Shown piece after piece: positions 43,138 to 55,679 of a stretch of DNA of 64,000 nt; the stretch's first letter is position 1; every line of letters starts with the position of its first letter. Where the stretch lies: NCBI GenBank assembly GCA_023055425.1, contig JALGPY010000004.1, positions 112,881,504 to 112,945,503 of the forward strand, read 5' to 3'. The notes under the pieces are model-generated. The model saw nothing but the letters and a program-made list of their open reading frames with translations, was not told where the DNA came from and did no database searches. The DNA is from Linanthus parryae (lineage: Eukaryota > Streptophyta > Magnoliopsida > Ericales > Polemoniaceae). The position numbers were made by a program, and so were the translations under genes.

Positions 43138-46100
43138 TTAGGGTTGATTTTTATCTACCAAATATTCAGTACAAAGGAAGTCAGGACATTGTACACACCA
43201 AGTCAGGACATTTGGTGTACCTGAACCATACAAACAAATCTTATCAGCTAGTTTATTCCCTTCACGGGAAGTCCAACTTACTGAACCAACATTAAATGAC
43301 AGCAATTTTCTAGATATCTCTTGAACCAACTGGTTCATTTCCGATCCCCAGAGAGCAACTGAAGTGGTGCTATTCTCATCGTCTTCAAAGAATTGTTGAG
43401 CATGGCTTGCAAGTTTCTGGAATCCGTTTCTATTTCCATCTTTCTGAAGCCGTATTTCCAGATGAGATCTAAGCCTTTCCTCATTGATTCCGCTTCGAGC
43501 AAGGTGGATTCTTTGAAGAACTGAATCGGAAAACTCCAAGCTCTAACAAATTGGCCGGCGGCGTTTCTGAGAACGACACCTCCTGTCGCCGATTTGGAAG
43601 AAGAACAGCAAGCGCCGTCGAAATTAGCTTTGAGAGAACCCGGCTCCGGTGGTTTCCATCTGTGCATGTATGGATTTGGTCCTGCAGAAGAAACAATACC
43701 ACAAGTGTAAGTCGATTCTAACAATTCTTTGTTTTTAGCTATGCTATTGTTTAAAACTTGAGTTTGATCAATCTTTGCTGAATCGAATTTTTTTTTGTTT
43801 CGAGCACATCAAATCTCCCACATTAGGAAAGCAAGTAAAGGTCGATGGTTTTTGTCAGTGTTGTACAAGATATCCAGAACACAGTGTTTCAAAGGGATAT
43901 CTTTTGGCTTAATCTTGAAAGGGATTTCAGAAGAGAGCCAAATTTTCTGAACCCAGGAACAAGAAAACATGGTGTGAAAAGAATTTTCTTCCGAAGATTT
44001 ACAGAAAACACATCTAACAGGTAAATCGATATTTTTCCTTCTCAAATTTTCTGTTGTAGGAAGAAGATTGTTAATCAAGCGCCATAAAAAGAATTTGATT
44101 TTGTTTGGGGTCTGTAAGTTCCAAATCAGATTGAAATCAGAAGTGTTTGCGCTAGAACAAGCAATATTAGCAATAATATCATTATGAAGAACAGAGAAAG
44201 CGACATGATAACCTGTTTTGACGGTATATAAACCGTCTCTGGTTTGAGACCAAATTAGAGAATCAGGCCCCTGAATATTAACCCTGGGAATGTTGAGAAT
44301 GGCTTCTGCTTCATCTGTAGAAAAATTGTCTTCCACAAGGTTTTTGTTCCAGTCTCCAGAATCCGTGAATAAATCTTTGACCAAAGCATTGTTAGGAAGT
44401 GTTCTTTTGGAAAAAGGAATTCTTCCTAGTCCTATGGGTATCCATCTAGTGTGGTAAATCAACGTATTGTAACCATTGCCAATTCCTTGTCTAAATCCTC
44501 TCCAAACTATATCTCTGGCATAAACAAGACCTTTCCAAATACTAGAAGAATGATCGGAAGGGTAAGCAGAAAGGGGGTTGGACAAATGGAAATATTTGCC
44601 TTTCATAACTCTAGAAACCAACGCATCAGGTTTTTCCCAAAATCTCCAAATTTGTTTAGCCAAAAAAGAAAGATTAAAGGCATGAAAGTTTCTAAAACCC
44701 ATACCCCCTTCTTTTTTTGGAACACACATCTTATTCCAATTCCTCCAAATAATACCCTTCTTGTCAACACTATTACTCCACCAAAAGTTTGAAAGAATTT
44801 GTTGGATGTCCTTACATAAACTCATAGGAAGAAGGTACATAGACATGATATACGTCGGGATAGCCTGAGCCACGGATTTGATGAAGACCTCTTTACCCCC
44901 AAAAGATAAAATCTTTCCTTTCCAGTCGGAAACCTTAGACATGACTTTTTGTTTGAGGTTAGCAAAAAAAGTAGTAGAATTCCTGCCCAAGATAACCGGG
45001 AAGCCCAAATATTTATCATGACCACATGAAATAGGAATTTGGAAGACAGACGAGATATCTCTCTTGATGTTGTTGGGAACTTTAGGACTAAAGACGAGAG
45101 ATGATTTATCCCTATTTATCGATTGACCAGAAGCATGGCATTAGAGATAAGAATTGAATGCAAAGTATAAGCATTAGTAGCCTTAGCCTGTTCAAAGAGC
45201 ATGCAATCATCCGCAAAAAGAAGATGGGAGATAGGTGGGCCATTCCTACTAGCTTTAACTCCTTTAAGAAAACCATTAATTTTCGCCTGATTAAGAAGAC
45301 TAGAAAGACCCTCGGTACAGATAACAAATAAGTAAGGGCTTAAGGGATCACCTTGTCTTAATCCGCGAGTCGGGTTAAAAGTAGAAGTTCTTTGACCATT
45401 GATTAAAACAGTGAAGCTAGCAGTTTTCACGCAACACATAATTCTCTGGACTATTCGAGTAGGAAAGCCAAGTTTAATTAAAACAGATTCAAGAAAGCCC
45501 CATTCAATTTTGTCATACGCTTTGGCCATATCTAATTTAAGCGAAAAGGACCCAGTTCTACTTTTTTGGTTATGCATGGTATGAAGAGTTTCCATAGCTA
45601 TAATGACATTGTCAGAAATAAGACGCTGTTTAATAAAAGTCGATTGAGACTCATCAATGATAAAAGGAAGGATAGTACGGAGTCTATTAGCTACAGCTTT
45701 AGAAATAATTTTATAAACAACATTGCATAAACTTATAGGACGGTAATCAGTGACCTTTTCCGCATTCTTTTTCTTAGGGATGAGGATAATGCAAGATTCA
45801 TTTAAGTTAGAGATATCATTCCCGTTGTTCAGAAAATTTAGACAGCAATTAATAACATCACTACCAATCTCGTCCCAATAATTTTTATAAAATAAAGCAG
45901 GAAGGACATCTGGTCCAGGGGCCTTAAGAGGGGGCATCTCATTTAAGGCCGCTATAATCTCGTCCGAGGTGAAAGGGACGTCTAAATCCTTGACCATAGT
46001 GTTGGAATTTTTTTTAGAGATAGAGTCTATCACAAAGTCATGGTTAGTGTTGTCAGTCTTAAAAAGGCTTTGAAAATAGTTGACAAAAGTTTCACCTATT

Positions 46101-47287
46101 TGAGCAGGGTCAGTTACAACATAATTATCGTCTTTTTCAATCCAAGAGATTAAATTTTTCCGTCTTCTATTTGAAGCAACTTTGTGAAAAAAAAGCCGTG
46201 TTCTTATCACCTTCCTGAAGCCAAATAGCTCTAGATTGTTGGCGCCATTTAATTTCCTCATTGGAATTCAGAAAGTTAATATCTTTGATAGTGTGTTGAA
46301 TTTGTCTCAGGTTGGAGGCGGTGGGAGCAAGATTAATAAGGAAATTAAGACTGGAATGAAGTTCGTGACGCATGCGATTTTCAGCTTTGTGTTTTCTACG
46401 GCCCCAGAGTTTTAGATTCTCTGTAATATGAGCAAGTTTATCATGAAGAGCATGTAAATTTAAAAAATTAGGAGTAGGATTGCTATTCCATACCTGATGT
46501 ATAATGTTTTTGCACTCCGGATATTTGGTCCATTCCGCTGCAAAATGGAACCGCCTGGGACCAAGTGGAGGTGGCCGGACAGTATTCAGCCGCAAGATGA
46601 CAGGTATGTGGTCTGAACCCGTTGTCAAAAAGTTCTCGACCGCTAAGGTTTTGGAACAAAGTTTCCATAGAGTGATTTATAACTGCTCGATCGATTCTTT
46701 CAGCCACGAAGTGTGCCCCTTGCCGCCTGTTATTCCAAGTGAACTCAAAGCCTTTAAAACCCAAATCACGCAAATCACAGGTCGCTAGCACTTCCCTGAA
46801 GTCCCGAATTTGTCCCCAACTTCTGAGTTTTTTTCCCTTTCTTTTCCTTTTGTGATAAGATTTCGTTGAAATCTCCTATAACAACCCAAGGATTGGATAA
46901 GCCCGGATTTAGACGCCGAAGTAATTCCCAGGACCACTTCCTGTTAGGGGTGTAGGGGTCCCCATAAAAGAACATGGCATAAAAAGCTTTATCTGGATCA
47001 TCCGGTGGGCGAATATAGGTGTGAATGTAGAATTTATTGGTTTTCAGCACTCGAATATCAATTCCTTGCTTCCAATATAGCGATAAACCTCCTGAAAGAC
47101 CTTCTCTTGGAACCACAATTACTTGAGAAAAACCAAGTTTGAACTTACATCGATTCGCTTGAGAAGAAGTTTGTTTCGTTTCCAATAGAAATAAAATATC
47201 CGGACGACTTCTTCTACAGAGGGAATTTAGAGAGTGGAATGTGCTTGGCTTCCCCAAACCCTGCACATTCCAACTAATGAGATTCAT
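43138..47287 (-). pseudogene. LINE ORF2: endonuclease, RT, zinc-binding, RNase H; frameshifted
   Basis: Starts MNLISWNVQGLGKPS at 47287. The endonuclease runs through VVIGDFNEIL, then shifts near 46790, then DLGFKGFEFTWNNRR, ERIDRAV and GSDHIPVILRL. RT (46261-45116) is one open frame with TDYRPISLCNVVYKI, KLDMAKAYDKIEW, GLRQGDPLSPYLF and intact LLFADDCMLF, ending at a stop at 45116. The next frame (45008-43809) carries the thumb, connection and zinc-binding module (VRCVFCKSSEENSFHTMFSC). RNase H (43724-43138) has LKANFDGACC, EAESMRKGL and ETDSRNLQ. Few lesions, so a fairly recent death. Confidence 0.9.
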
Positions 47288-47490
47288 TGTGGTCGGCAGG
47301 ACTGGTTTTCACCGATCTCTGCCGTTTTGTGGGTAAGAGAAAAGTCTCCATTACCCGAAGATGTGTCTGAGGTACTTTGATCATCCACTGCCTTTTTCTT
47401 TTTCGTATCCTTCAACTGTCCTGTTGTTGTCGAATCTGCACTTTCTGGAAACATTTTCCTCCACTCGTCGTCAATATTTTCCACGTCTAC

Positions 47491-48637
47491 TTATTCTTCA
47501 TCCGAGCTTTGCTTTCTTTTAACCCCGGATGACAAACCTTGCTCTTCCCGTGGGTAGGGTAGACCGTGTCTCTGACGAAGCAGCCTTGTGTCCTCCATAA
47601 TGTCGCATTCTTCATCCTCGCCTCTGTCCACTGAATTTAACTCCCACGCCATCTCTCTCCTGGACTCATTGTCGTGTTGCCTGCGATGGAAATCTTTTTC
47701 CTCTGGAGTTACTCCTAGATCTTCTTCATCCTCTTCAAAAGATCCACCAGTGTAACAGGAACCGAGTGCCTGGTTAACTTCAATTCCAGAAGAAGAGGAA
47801 GAAGTTGAGGCAGCCGGTCCAAAAGCATGGGCCAGATCTGTAGTCAGTCCCAAAACGAAATTGATCATGGCCTTGTTGGTAAGCCACTGACCATAGAGAA
47901 GTGGTAAATTTTCTGTCTTTATCTTCAGTACTCTGCCGTCCGTGCAGTACTTAACATCATGTCCCATGCGTCTACAGAAGGAGCAGACGCTGGGAAGCCT
48001 TTCGTAGCGTATCCAAACAGTAACCTCCTTACCTTCTGCAATAGTGACTCTCTTTGCTCTAGGAAGCGGGTCGTTGACATTGAGTCCTAATTGAAGTTTG
48101 GTTGTCTGTCCCGCAAGAACCCCTTTTGTTTGAACCCAAGTCTCTTCCACAGCTCCCAAGATATGTCCAATTTCCTTTCCAATAAGTTCCGTTTGGCTTG
48201 TTTTTGGTAGTCCCCAAACATGTACCTTCAATGATGTCTTGGAAAATTTCAAATCCGCAATATCCTCCATCCAGGACTCCCATTTACGCATCACAATCAA
48301 GTCTCCAAAGAGGAACCAAGGTTGTGATTGAAACACCATTTCAACGGATTCCTCGGAATCGAAAGAAAAACTGATAAATATAATCCCCTTTCGGAACAAC
48401 TGTCATTCCGGGAGGATCTTTCCAAGCCTTAGCCATTTGCATCTGAAGTATGCCCAGATTGATTGTCTTTGCTGTGAAAATCTTTCCAAAGATGCTCTTA
48501 TTAAAAGCGTTTTTGGCCTCCTCTCTTGCCTGTGCAGAGATTGTGGCTGTTGATTTCTCTTGCTCAGTGAGTTGAAGGTGGTCCAATAGGTGGGTAAGGT
48601 TGAGATTTGTGATATCTACTGTGTTTGATGTGGCCAT
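47491..48637 (-). pseudogene. LINE ORF1 (DUF4283-like and CCHC knuckle), frameshifted
   Basis: ATG at 48637 (MATSNTVDITNLNLTHLL) leads through FNKSIFGKIFTAKTINLGILQMQMAKAW to a frameshift near 48360. The overlapping frame (48399-47491) continues with FSFDSEESVEMVFQSQPWF, VWGLPKTSQTELIG and the zinc knuckle CSFCRRMGHDVKYC, then an acidic Ser/Glu-rich tail ending at 47491. It overlaps the ORF2 leader region by only a short spacer. Confidence 0.85.
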
Positions 48638-48962
48638 GGTTGATTGCAGAAGATGGAAAAGGAAAAGATAATTGCAGCGATAATAAGGGATTTATGACAG
48701 AACCAAGATTGAAGGATGAAGGAAACTACTGGAAACCGTCAGAAACTGACGGAATCCGAATTTTTTGTTCAAAGGAATTTGAAATAAAAGAGGTTGATAT
48801 GGAATCAAATTGAAATCGAAACAATAGCAATCTCCTTCGGAAGAAGGAAACTGCTGACAAAGATACTTGCTAAAAAATCGCCTTAGTTTTAGGAGAGGAG
48901 AGAGGAGAGAGCGTTTTAGAATATAATCCTTCCGTATACTCTTCTTAATGTTGGGCTAGTTT

Positions 48963-49142
48963 ATTGGTGAATATCCACCACATATTGTAAGCCCATTGTA
49001 CATTGTTATTAGCCCATTAGCCCACCCTAATGCCTATATAAGGAGGCTTAGGGTTGGAGAATAATACATCTCTCTACACTATTCTCCCTACATTGTTTGT
49101 CTCTCTTATTCTGTCTCTCTCACAAAATCTCGTTTCACAACA
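48963..49142 (+). repeat. Copia-type element 2 5' LTR, remaining 180 bp
   Basis: Continues from position 25 of the LTR as judged against 62411-62614. Contains tatataaggagg near 49035, the probable LTR TATA box, and ends cgtttcacaaca. Confidence 0.92.
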
Positions 49143-49160
49143 CGTTATCAGCACGAGTCT
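49143..49160 (+). promoter_or_regulatory. Primer-binding site of copia-type element 2
   Basis: cgttatcagcacgagtct immediately follows the LTR. The ttatcag core resembles copia initiator-Met primer sites, and this variant is familiar from plant copia elements; the exact tRNA is not certain. Confidence 0.65.
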
Positions 49161-49980
49161 CTAACTAACTGAGAGATCTAGCAATAACAGGTACGTGTTT
49201 GTTTTTAAATCGACAAAGAACAGCCAACCAAAAAGTACAATTTTTGGTCTTGGATGTTCGACACTATTGGAATTTGACAGTACAATTCGCATACTCATGT
49301 TAGTAGTATGATTTTTTTTTGTGCACTGGTTCAAAAGAACAAATAAATAGATCTAGCATAGTTGTGTTTGAACCTGCAGATCAAAGTCACCGCCTTATAA
49401 GAAAAAGATACCGTCTAGTGACGGATCTGTAGGTCGGTGTTGGACTTCCATGTTGTTTTCATCTTTATTTTATAGTACTTGCTTAAGTAAAACAAAATAC
49501 AATTACCCTTGTTTGCCTACACTGTACTTACATTTCATGTTCAAGTATGTTGTTGGTTGTTATTAATGGATGAACAACAATTACTATCTCTTCATTGTTT
49601 GGGTCTTTTGTCTCATTCAAGTATTAATATGTAGTCTCTCTATTACATGTGCAGTTATGAGTTTTTCCTGTATATATATGTATATAATAACGATTTTGTT
49701 GGTTTGATTCACCATAAACATGTAGGTATGTAGTTTGGTTATTGGTGTAACAATTGGTCCTACTACTTGATTGGGAAGATAATACAAAGGAAGTAAATAT
49801 TCTTGTTAGAGCATGATTTCTGAACCCATAACAGTGCATCGAGATTAAGAAAAAGAATTTTTTTGATGAATGATTTATACTGTTTTCTTCAATTTTGATA
49901 GTTATTGTGTGCATATCTTTCTTTGATGTGAATATCAAGTTTTTATTTTTTTTGAAAATCTACTGAATAATAGATGGAAA
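49161..49980 (+). other. AT-rich leader of copia-type element 2
   Basis: No ORF, no obvious hairpin array and no family match. Sits between the primer-binding site and the hairpin-rich interior, and may hold packaging signals. Confidence 0.4.
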
Positions 49981-51976
49981 ATCAAGAAGAGGCACATGTT
50001 TAGAGCCATGAAGTGGTCCAAAGCTATATGTTCATACCAAAAGTTATGAACTACAAAAAGTTATCATCGTAACCTGAAATGAGGACAATTTTATTATGAC
50101 CTAAAGTCATAATAGTTTATTATTACGTCTCCTGAAGAGATGTCTGGATCCTTCTTCTAAACCTCCTGAAGAGGTTGTTACTTTATTTTATTCAATTTTT
50201 ACGCAATTTTTTTTTAATTAATGATGTGATTGTAACCTGAAGTTACAATATAACTAAGCAAGCGCATCAAGATGATGCAGCTATTTCATGGCTTGTAACA
50301 TGAAGTTACAATATAACTAACACAAGCGCATCTAGAAGATGCAGCTATTTCATGGCTTGTAACCTGAAGTTACGTATTATTTGATCTCCAGAAGAGATGT
50401 CAAAAACGCCTAAAAACGCTTGCTATTACCAAGCCTCCTGTAGAGGTAGCGTTATGTGTTCTTTAATTTATGTTACTTTTATGCACTTTAATTTTCTGCA
50501 TTCTATTTTTTTTTCAAATATTTATTTTGGATCAAAAACGAAACTCCAGAAGATGTTTTCGTAGTGGCCATTGACATACGTGTCTAGCCATGTAATTTGT
50601 TCTTGGGGTAACAAATTACATGAAATCACTCATAACCCGTAGTTATGACTTTCTTAACCTGAAGTTATGAAATATTATAAATAGTGATCTCCTACAGAGA
50701 TTACTACAATTCAAATAATGATCCACCCTCCTGAAGAGGTCGTGTTCCGTTCTTTTTGTTTGACTTTACCTTTACGTAATTTTATTTGCTACACTCCTGA
50801 TCTTTATTGATTATTGATCAAAGTAAAATCTCCAGAAGAGATTTTAAGTCCATTGTTTATATTGGACATAAGGGGCATAAGTTTGTATCGTACTTGGAGT
50901 TACGAATTATATGATGTATTGATCATAACCTGCAGTTATGACACCTCTCTAGAAGAGATACTATAAATTTATCAATTGATCAATCCCCCCGAAGAGCATC
51001 CAGAAGATGTTCTTAGTCCATGATTATCGGCTGGACATACGCTATTTACATGCGTGTAAAATCTTTTTCATACCAGAAGTTATGAAAAACATGAAGATAC
51101 TTATAACATGATGTTATAAAGTAATGTTAAAAGATCTCCTTTAGGAGAGAACCTACACTCATCAAACCAGAAGTTTTGATTGCTTATTTTTTTATGATAA
51201 TTTACACTTTTTTTGGGTAGTTTTATTCTTATTTTTCTTTAATTGTTGTTATCTTAAAGGAAGAAAACAAAGATCTCCTGAAGAGACTTGTATACTATGT
51301 GATGGCAAGATTATAAGCAATTGATATTGCTAACGGGTGTAAAAGAAATATTTCACACCGGAAGTTGTGAAAGAAAGTTACAATTGTAAATAACTTGAAG
51401 TTATGACATTGTTCATGACCGATTAATTCGGCTCATTCCCATAAGAGAATGGTAGTGCATTCCCAGAAGCGAATCACTTTGTTCTATTTGGTCAAAATTC
51501 AAGTGACAATAGAGGCGGTCATGATTGTGAATGTGAAAATCTCTACAAGAGATTAAATTTATGAAGAAGATTTTTACTAAAGAGAACCTCCATAAGAAGT
51601 TCTTAGTCCACAATTGATATTTGTTGGACATATTTTATGACTCATGATGCAGTCATGAGGTAATTTATGACCCGAAGTCATAAAATTTTGATAGAGTTGA
51701 AAGACTATTTTCTCAGAACAATTGAACCCGAAGTTCAATTCAGAAAATAAACACTGCTATAAAAGGCCAGAATCATGATCGTGTACCAGAAGTACAACTC
51801 ATTCTGTTGCCATAAGCCACTCATATGAAAGGCTCAAGCGATTATGAATGGATGAATATGAGCTTGTTGTTTTGATCATCGCAAAGATGAGTCATCATCC
51901 CTTAGGAGGATTTTTTTTTATTATGGCCTCCTCATGACATGAGTATCCTATCATTGAATGATAGACTTTAAAAGCA
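49981..51976 (+). repeat. Array of short hairpins with CNGAA-like pentaloops, part 1
   Basis: At least 25 short inverted repeats, arms 4-9 bp and mostly perfect, enclose a 5-base loop, most often ctgaa, cagaa or ccgaa. Examples: 50092-50114 (arm TATTATGAC, loop ctaaa), 50229-50249 (arm ATTGTAAC, loop ctgaa), 50824-50846 (arm TAAAATCTC, loop cagaa), 50923-50941 (arm TCATAAC, loop ctgca), 51664-51684 (arm TTTATGAC, loop ccgaa) and 51720-51740 (arm AATTGAAC, loop ccgaa). Recurrent arm words are TCTC, CCTC and CATAAC. Spacing is irregular, about 20-120 bp. No ORF. Function unknown. Confidence 0.85.
50231..50375 (+). repeat. Local tandem duplication of a two-hairpin unit (about 65 bp, 2.3 copies)
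   Basis: Units at about 50231-50293 and 50294-50356, and a partial third to 50375, share tgtaacNtgaagttacaatataacta, then aagcgcat and gatgcagctatttcatggc. Within each, the loops vary (ctgaa/atgaa, aagat/tagaa) while the arms (GTAAC, GCATC) are kept. Confidence 0.85.
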
Positions 51977-54900
51977 GTTGATGTAACACCCCCCTCATTT
52001 CCGGCTCGTGAGAGACCGGGAGGGTGCTACTTGAATAGCGGAACTCGAGAACAAAACATTCCCTTTGAAATCAAATAATAATACAACTTATTACATGATC
52101 AACTTTAGACTACAACCAAAATGTTACGGTAATGATTCTATCAAGCTATTATTTTCATCATAAATTGACGATGTGTGATAATCTACGTGAGTCCCGAATC
52201 CCGCTACTCCATAATCCCAGCTCCTAGACCTGCGGGGGAATGAAAACAAAGACCGCAGTTTTTCGAAAGTCAGCATGAAATACTGAGTGAGTTACACCTT
52301 AGCATGTAAAGCAGGAAAGTTAAGAAAGGCAATGGGGTTACGCGTTTAAATACATTTCAGGAGTAACAGAGAACGAGTATAACATCGTAAACTCAAGAAC
52401 AAGTAACAATGTCATAAAATAATGTCAATTTCCCGTGTAAAAATTTTTTTTACGACTACACGTCATACGTATCCAATAAAATCTCTTCATAAATGATATG
52501 TCACTTAAACACACGACTCACGTATAACTATTCCCAAACAGAGTAATCGAATTATCAACTAAGGCACAGTACCCGGGTAGACCAGTGACCACAATCAGAC
52601 ATTCTAGACCTTAAGTGTTGCAACACCCTCCTAAGAGCGTCAATCAAAGGAGTGGTATCTAGAAGCAGTACTCCAGCCTACGGCGAAAGGAGTCGGGGTG
52701 CACGTAGTGCCATATCTTTAGGGAGCAAGCCCAGGGAATCATCACCCATATAAAAGTAACATAACTGGTTCCGGTACTTGCGAATTATTTTACTTACACC
52801 GGGGATCGAACCTGATTATCTCTTTAGGGACATGAGCCCAGGGAATCATCACCCGTTGTTACTGATTTATGATAAAGTACAACATTTCCTCAAGTCCGTA
52901 TAATATTTCGAGGATTTTAAAAAAACAAGCAAACACATTGTTAAGTAGGGATGCAATGCGACAACTGCTTTCAATTAGCCAATTAATGGACACGAAATAA
53001 GCTGGCACGCAAGGCTAAGCATGTAAAACTCACCTGCTGTTGACTTAGTAGTTAGTACGTAGGATGGTCGACAAAGCCTATGTCCACAAATCCGTCGCCT
53101 ACAGTTTATCAATCAACTAGTTACAACAGTGATATTGCTAAGCAAATAATGTACTAACTCTTTATGTATGCTCGGCTAGGATGAAACGCTAGGCTAAATC
53201 CTCACAATCCCCATTTGAAGATGACATACTTAGTAAATTAAATATTGACTTAAATTATTTATTAATAAAGGATTACTAATCATTCATAATTTAAAATAAA
53301 TCACATTACTAAATAATTAACCAATAATTTAAAATATTGATAAGATATTATTTTCCAACTATTTGATAACAAGTACTAATAATGAAATCCATAAAACAAC
53401 TTAGAAGTGTTATTTTTAGTTTATAAAATCTTTTCTTAAATTCTCTAATTCACAACTAGCAATATTTAATTTTAGCAAGTTCATTTATCGGAAAAGAGAT
53501 TATACTTATTTGAAACTCTCTATTTGGTTAAAAAAAAACAATTAAGGTGGCATTTATAATCTTTATTAATTATATACTCATATATACAAAACAACTCTTC
53601 TTTTGTTAACTTATTTTTCAAGAGAAAGTGTTATAACTCTAATTAAAACTAATTCATTCTATTTCAAGAAAATAATATTTTACTTTAACAATTTCACTTT
53701 TGGTAACGAGATTATTAAATTCTCATAATTAGTTGTAAACTTACTATTTGTTAAAATAAAAGTGACTTTTAGTTAACAATGAAGATTATTAATTAATGAA
53801 ATTCTTATTTATTTATTTTCAAGAAATCGATTATAATTTACAATTTAACTTTTTATTTTCATTACAAACATATATATATAAAAATATAGCTAAATAGTTA
53901 ATATTTGATGATATAAATAACATAACTAAAACTATATCATATATATATATATTTATATATATAAACGCAGTTAAGTAAAAGACATGAGGCTCCTCCTAAG
54001 TTTCTGAAATTAACAAAATCACCCCCCATTCATCATCTTCCTCATGAATCAACACTCAATTCACAAATCCGATTATTAGTTGATACCCATACGATTTTGA
54101 TGATACAGAACTGAAATTCAAGTTAAAATAATGTGATTCATGTCAAAAATCATTAAAATCGGATACCGAATCGCCGAGAACACAAGAGGCGTTGTGGGTT
54201 GAAGCTTTGCCGGAAATTAGGGCGTCTCCGGTGATTGGAGCGGCTTTGGGGGGCTTCTCAGGGTTCGTCGGGCCTCCAGGAAGGTTGGGGAGTCTTCGAT
54301 TCCGGCGGGGGAGGTGCGGAGAGGCACGGTGGCCCTGGGCACCGTCGGGTTTGGCTTCGGGTCGGATCCGGCGGTGGCTCCGGCCGCCGCTGCTTCTGCT
54401 GCTGTTGTTCCCGTCGGGCAAAGAGAAAACAGAGGGGGAGAGAGATATAGATCGAAGGCAGAGGGAGAGAGTGAGAGAACAGACGGTGGCAGTGCGGTGG
54501 TTCCCGTCGGGGAAGGGCAGCGGCTTCACCACCGCCGCTGCTTCTTGCTCGCTAGAAAAACAGAGAAGGGGAGGGAGAGAGAGAGAGTTCGGGGAGAGAG
54601 GGAGAGGGAGAGAGACAGAGGGAGGTGGGTGGTGTTGGAAGTGGTGTTGTCGGGTTGGGTTGGTGATGCCGACGGTGATGGTGGTGGTGATGTTGGCGGC
54701 TGTTGTCGTGTTGCTGTTGCTGGGTGTTTCAGAAAAGCAGAGAGAGAGAGAGAGGGAGAAACAGAGGGTGATTGAGATGGAGGAGAAGGCGGGTGGTGAT
54801 GATGGTGGTTGTGATGGAGGAGGTGGTGGTGGTGTTGGTGCGGCAGTGGGGTGGTGTTGGTCTTGTTACTGCCTCTGTTTTGGCAGAGGGAGATTGAGAG

Positions 54901-55266
54901 ATGGAAGAGGAGGGATGGTGGTGGTGTTGGTGTTGGCAGTGTGGGTGGTGGTGGTGATGGCCATGGTGGTTGTGGGTGTGTGTTTTTCACCGAAAGAGAA
55001 GAGGAAGGAGAAGAATAAAGTAGATGGTGATTAGTAGTTGCTGTTGTTGTGTTTTGTGTTGGAGGAGGTAGGGGGTTTATATAGAAGAGGATGGAGGTTT
55101 TGTGTGAGGGTGGGTGGTTTTGGTGTGTGTTGTGAGGGAGGAGAAAAACAAGAGAGAGAGGGAAGAGGTGTTGTGACGGGAGAGAGAAAGAGAGGAAGGG
55201 GGTGTTTTGTGATGGGCGGAGAGAATGAAAAAAAAACAAAAGTGTGTGTGTGTGTGTGTGTCAGCC

Positions 55267-55326
<60 letters not shown>

Positions 55327-55679
55327 AGGAGAGAGGGTGAGAGAATAAAAAGAAAAAAAAATTGTTGAAGAATGAGAAGAAGAAATGCGTAGGAAGAGGA
55401 TTGAGTTCCCCCCAAAAAAAATTGTGTAGGTAGTTGAAGAATGGAAAAACAAATTGAATATATATATATATATATTTTTGGTTTATTTTATTTCTTTTGT
55501 CTAATTTCACACAAGGCTATAAAGCTTATAAAATCTACAACTTTTACCCCATCTAAGTATTTAATTATCTAGCTTATATTGCAACCACCTCCCCTCTTAT
55601 CACATAACTCCAAAATTATCATATAAACTTTACGGATACGTTATCAATTACCCGTATAAAAATGGGGTATTACAGTTGA
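51977..55679 (-). mobile_element. Solo LTR A (3,693 bp) with gttga target duplication
   Basis: The LTR-like sequence runs 51982-55674, with plus-strand ends tgtaacacccccctc and ggggtattaca (TG...CA). It is flanked by gttga at 51977-51981 and 55675-55679. About 97% identical by eye to the inverted copy at 58625-62313. On minus it has TATA tatataaacccc near 55082-55071 and then a long R-U5-like part with (CT)n and (GT)n runs and His/Pro/Ser-rich pseudo-ORFs. No internal retrotransposon domain is present, so it is read as a solo LTR left by recombination. TGTAAYACCCC...TTACA ends and large size suggest a Ty3/gypsy chromovirus-like (Tekay/Del) source; tentative. Confidence 0.82.
55255..55322. repeat. 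(GT)n and (GA)n microsatellites in solo LTR A
   Basis: A short GT run just before 55261 is followed by a GA run to about 55322. The mirror-image runs lie in solo LTR B at about 58970-59044 (TC, then CA). Confidence 0.9.

Larger units (their letters stand above)
43089..48945 (-). mobile_element. LINE (L1-type), minus strand, inserted in the copia-type element 2 LTR
   Basis: The A-tail is the poly(T) at 43086-43114. A perfect 17-bp duplication taatgttgggctagttt is at 43072-43088 and 48946-48962. It has a 5' UTR (about 48945-48640), ORF1 and ORF2 in order, with several frame disruptions. It is distinct in sequence from the plus-strand LINE at 30938-36546. Confidence 0.94.

Noticed and set aside
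55255..55322. GA/GT microsatellite as a regulatory GAGA element
   Set aside because: Mirrored in the sister solo LTR and better explained as simple-sequence expansion inside the LTR.
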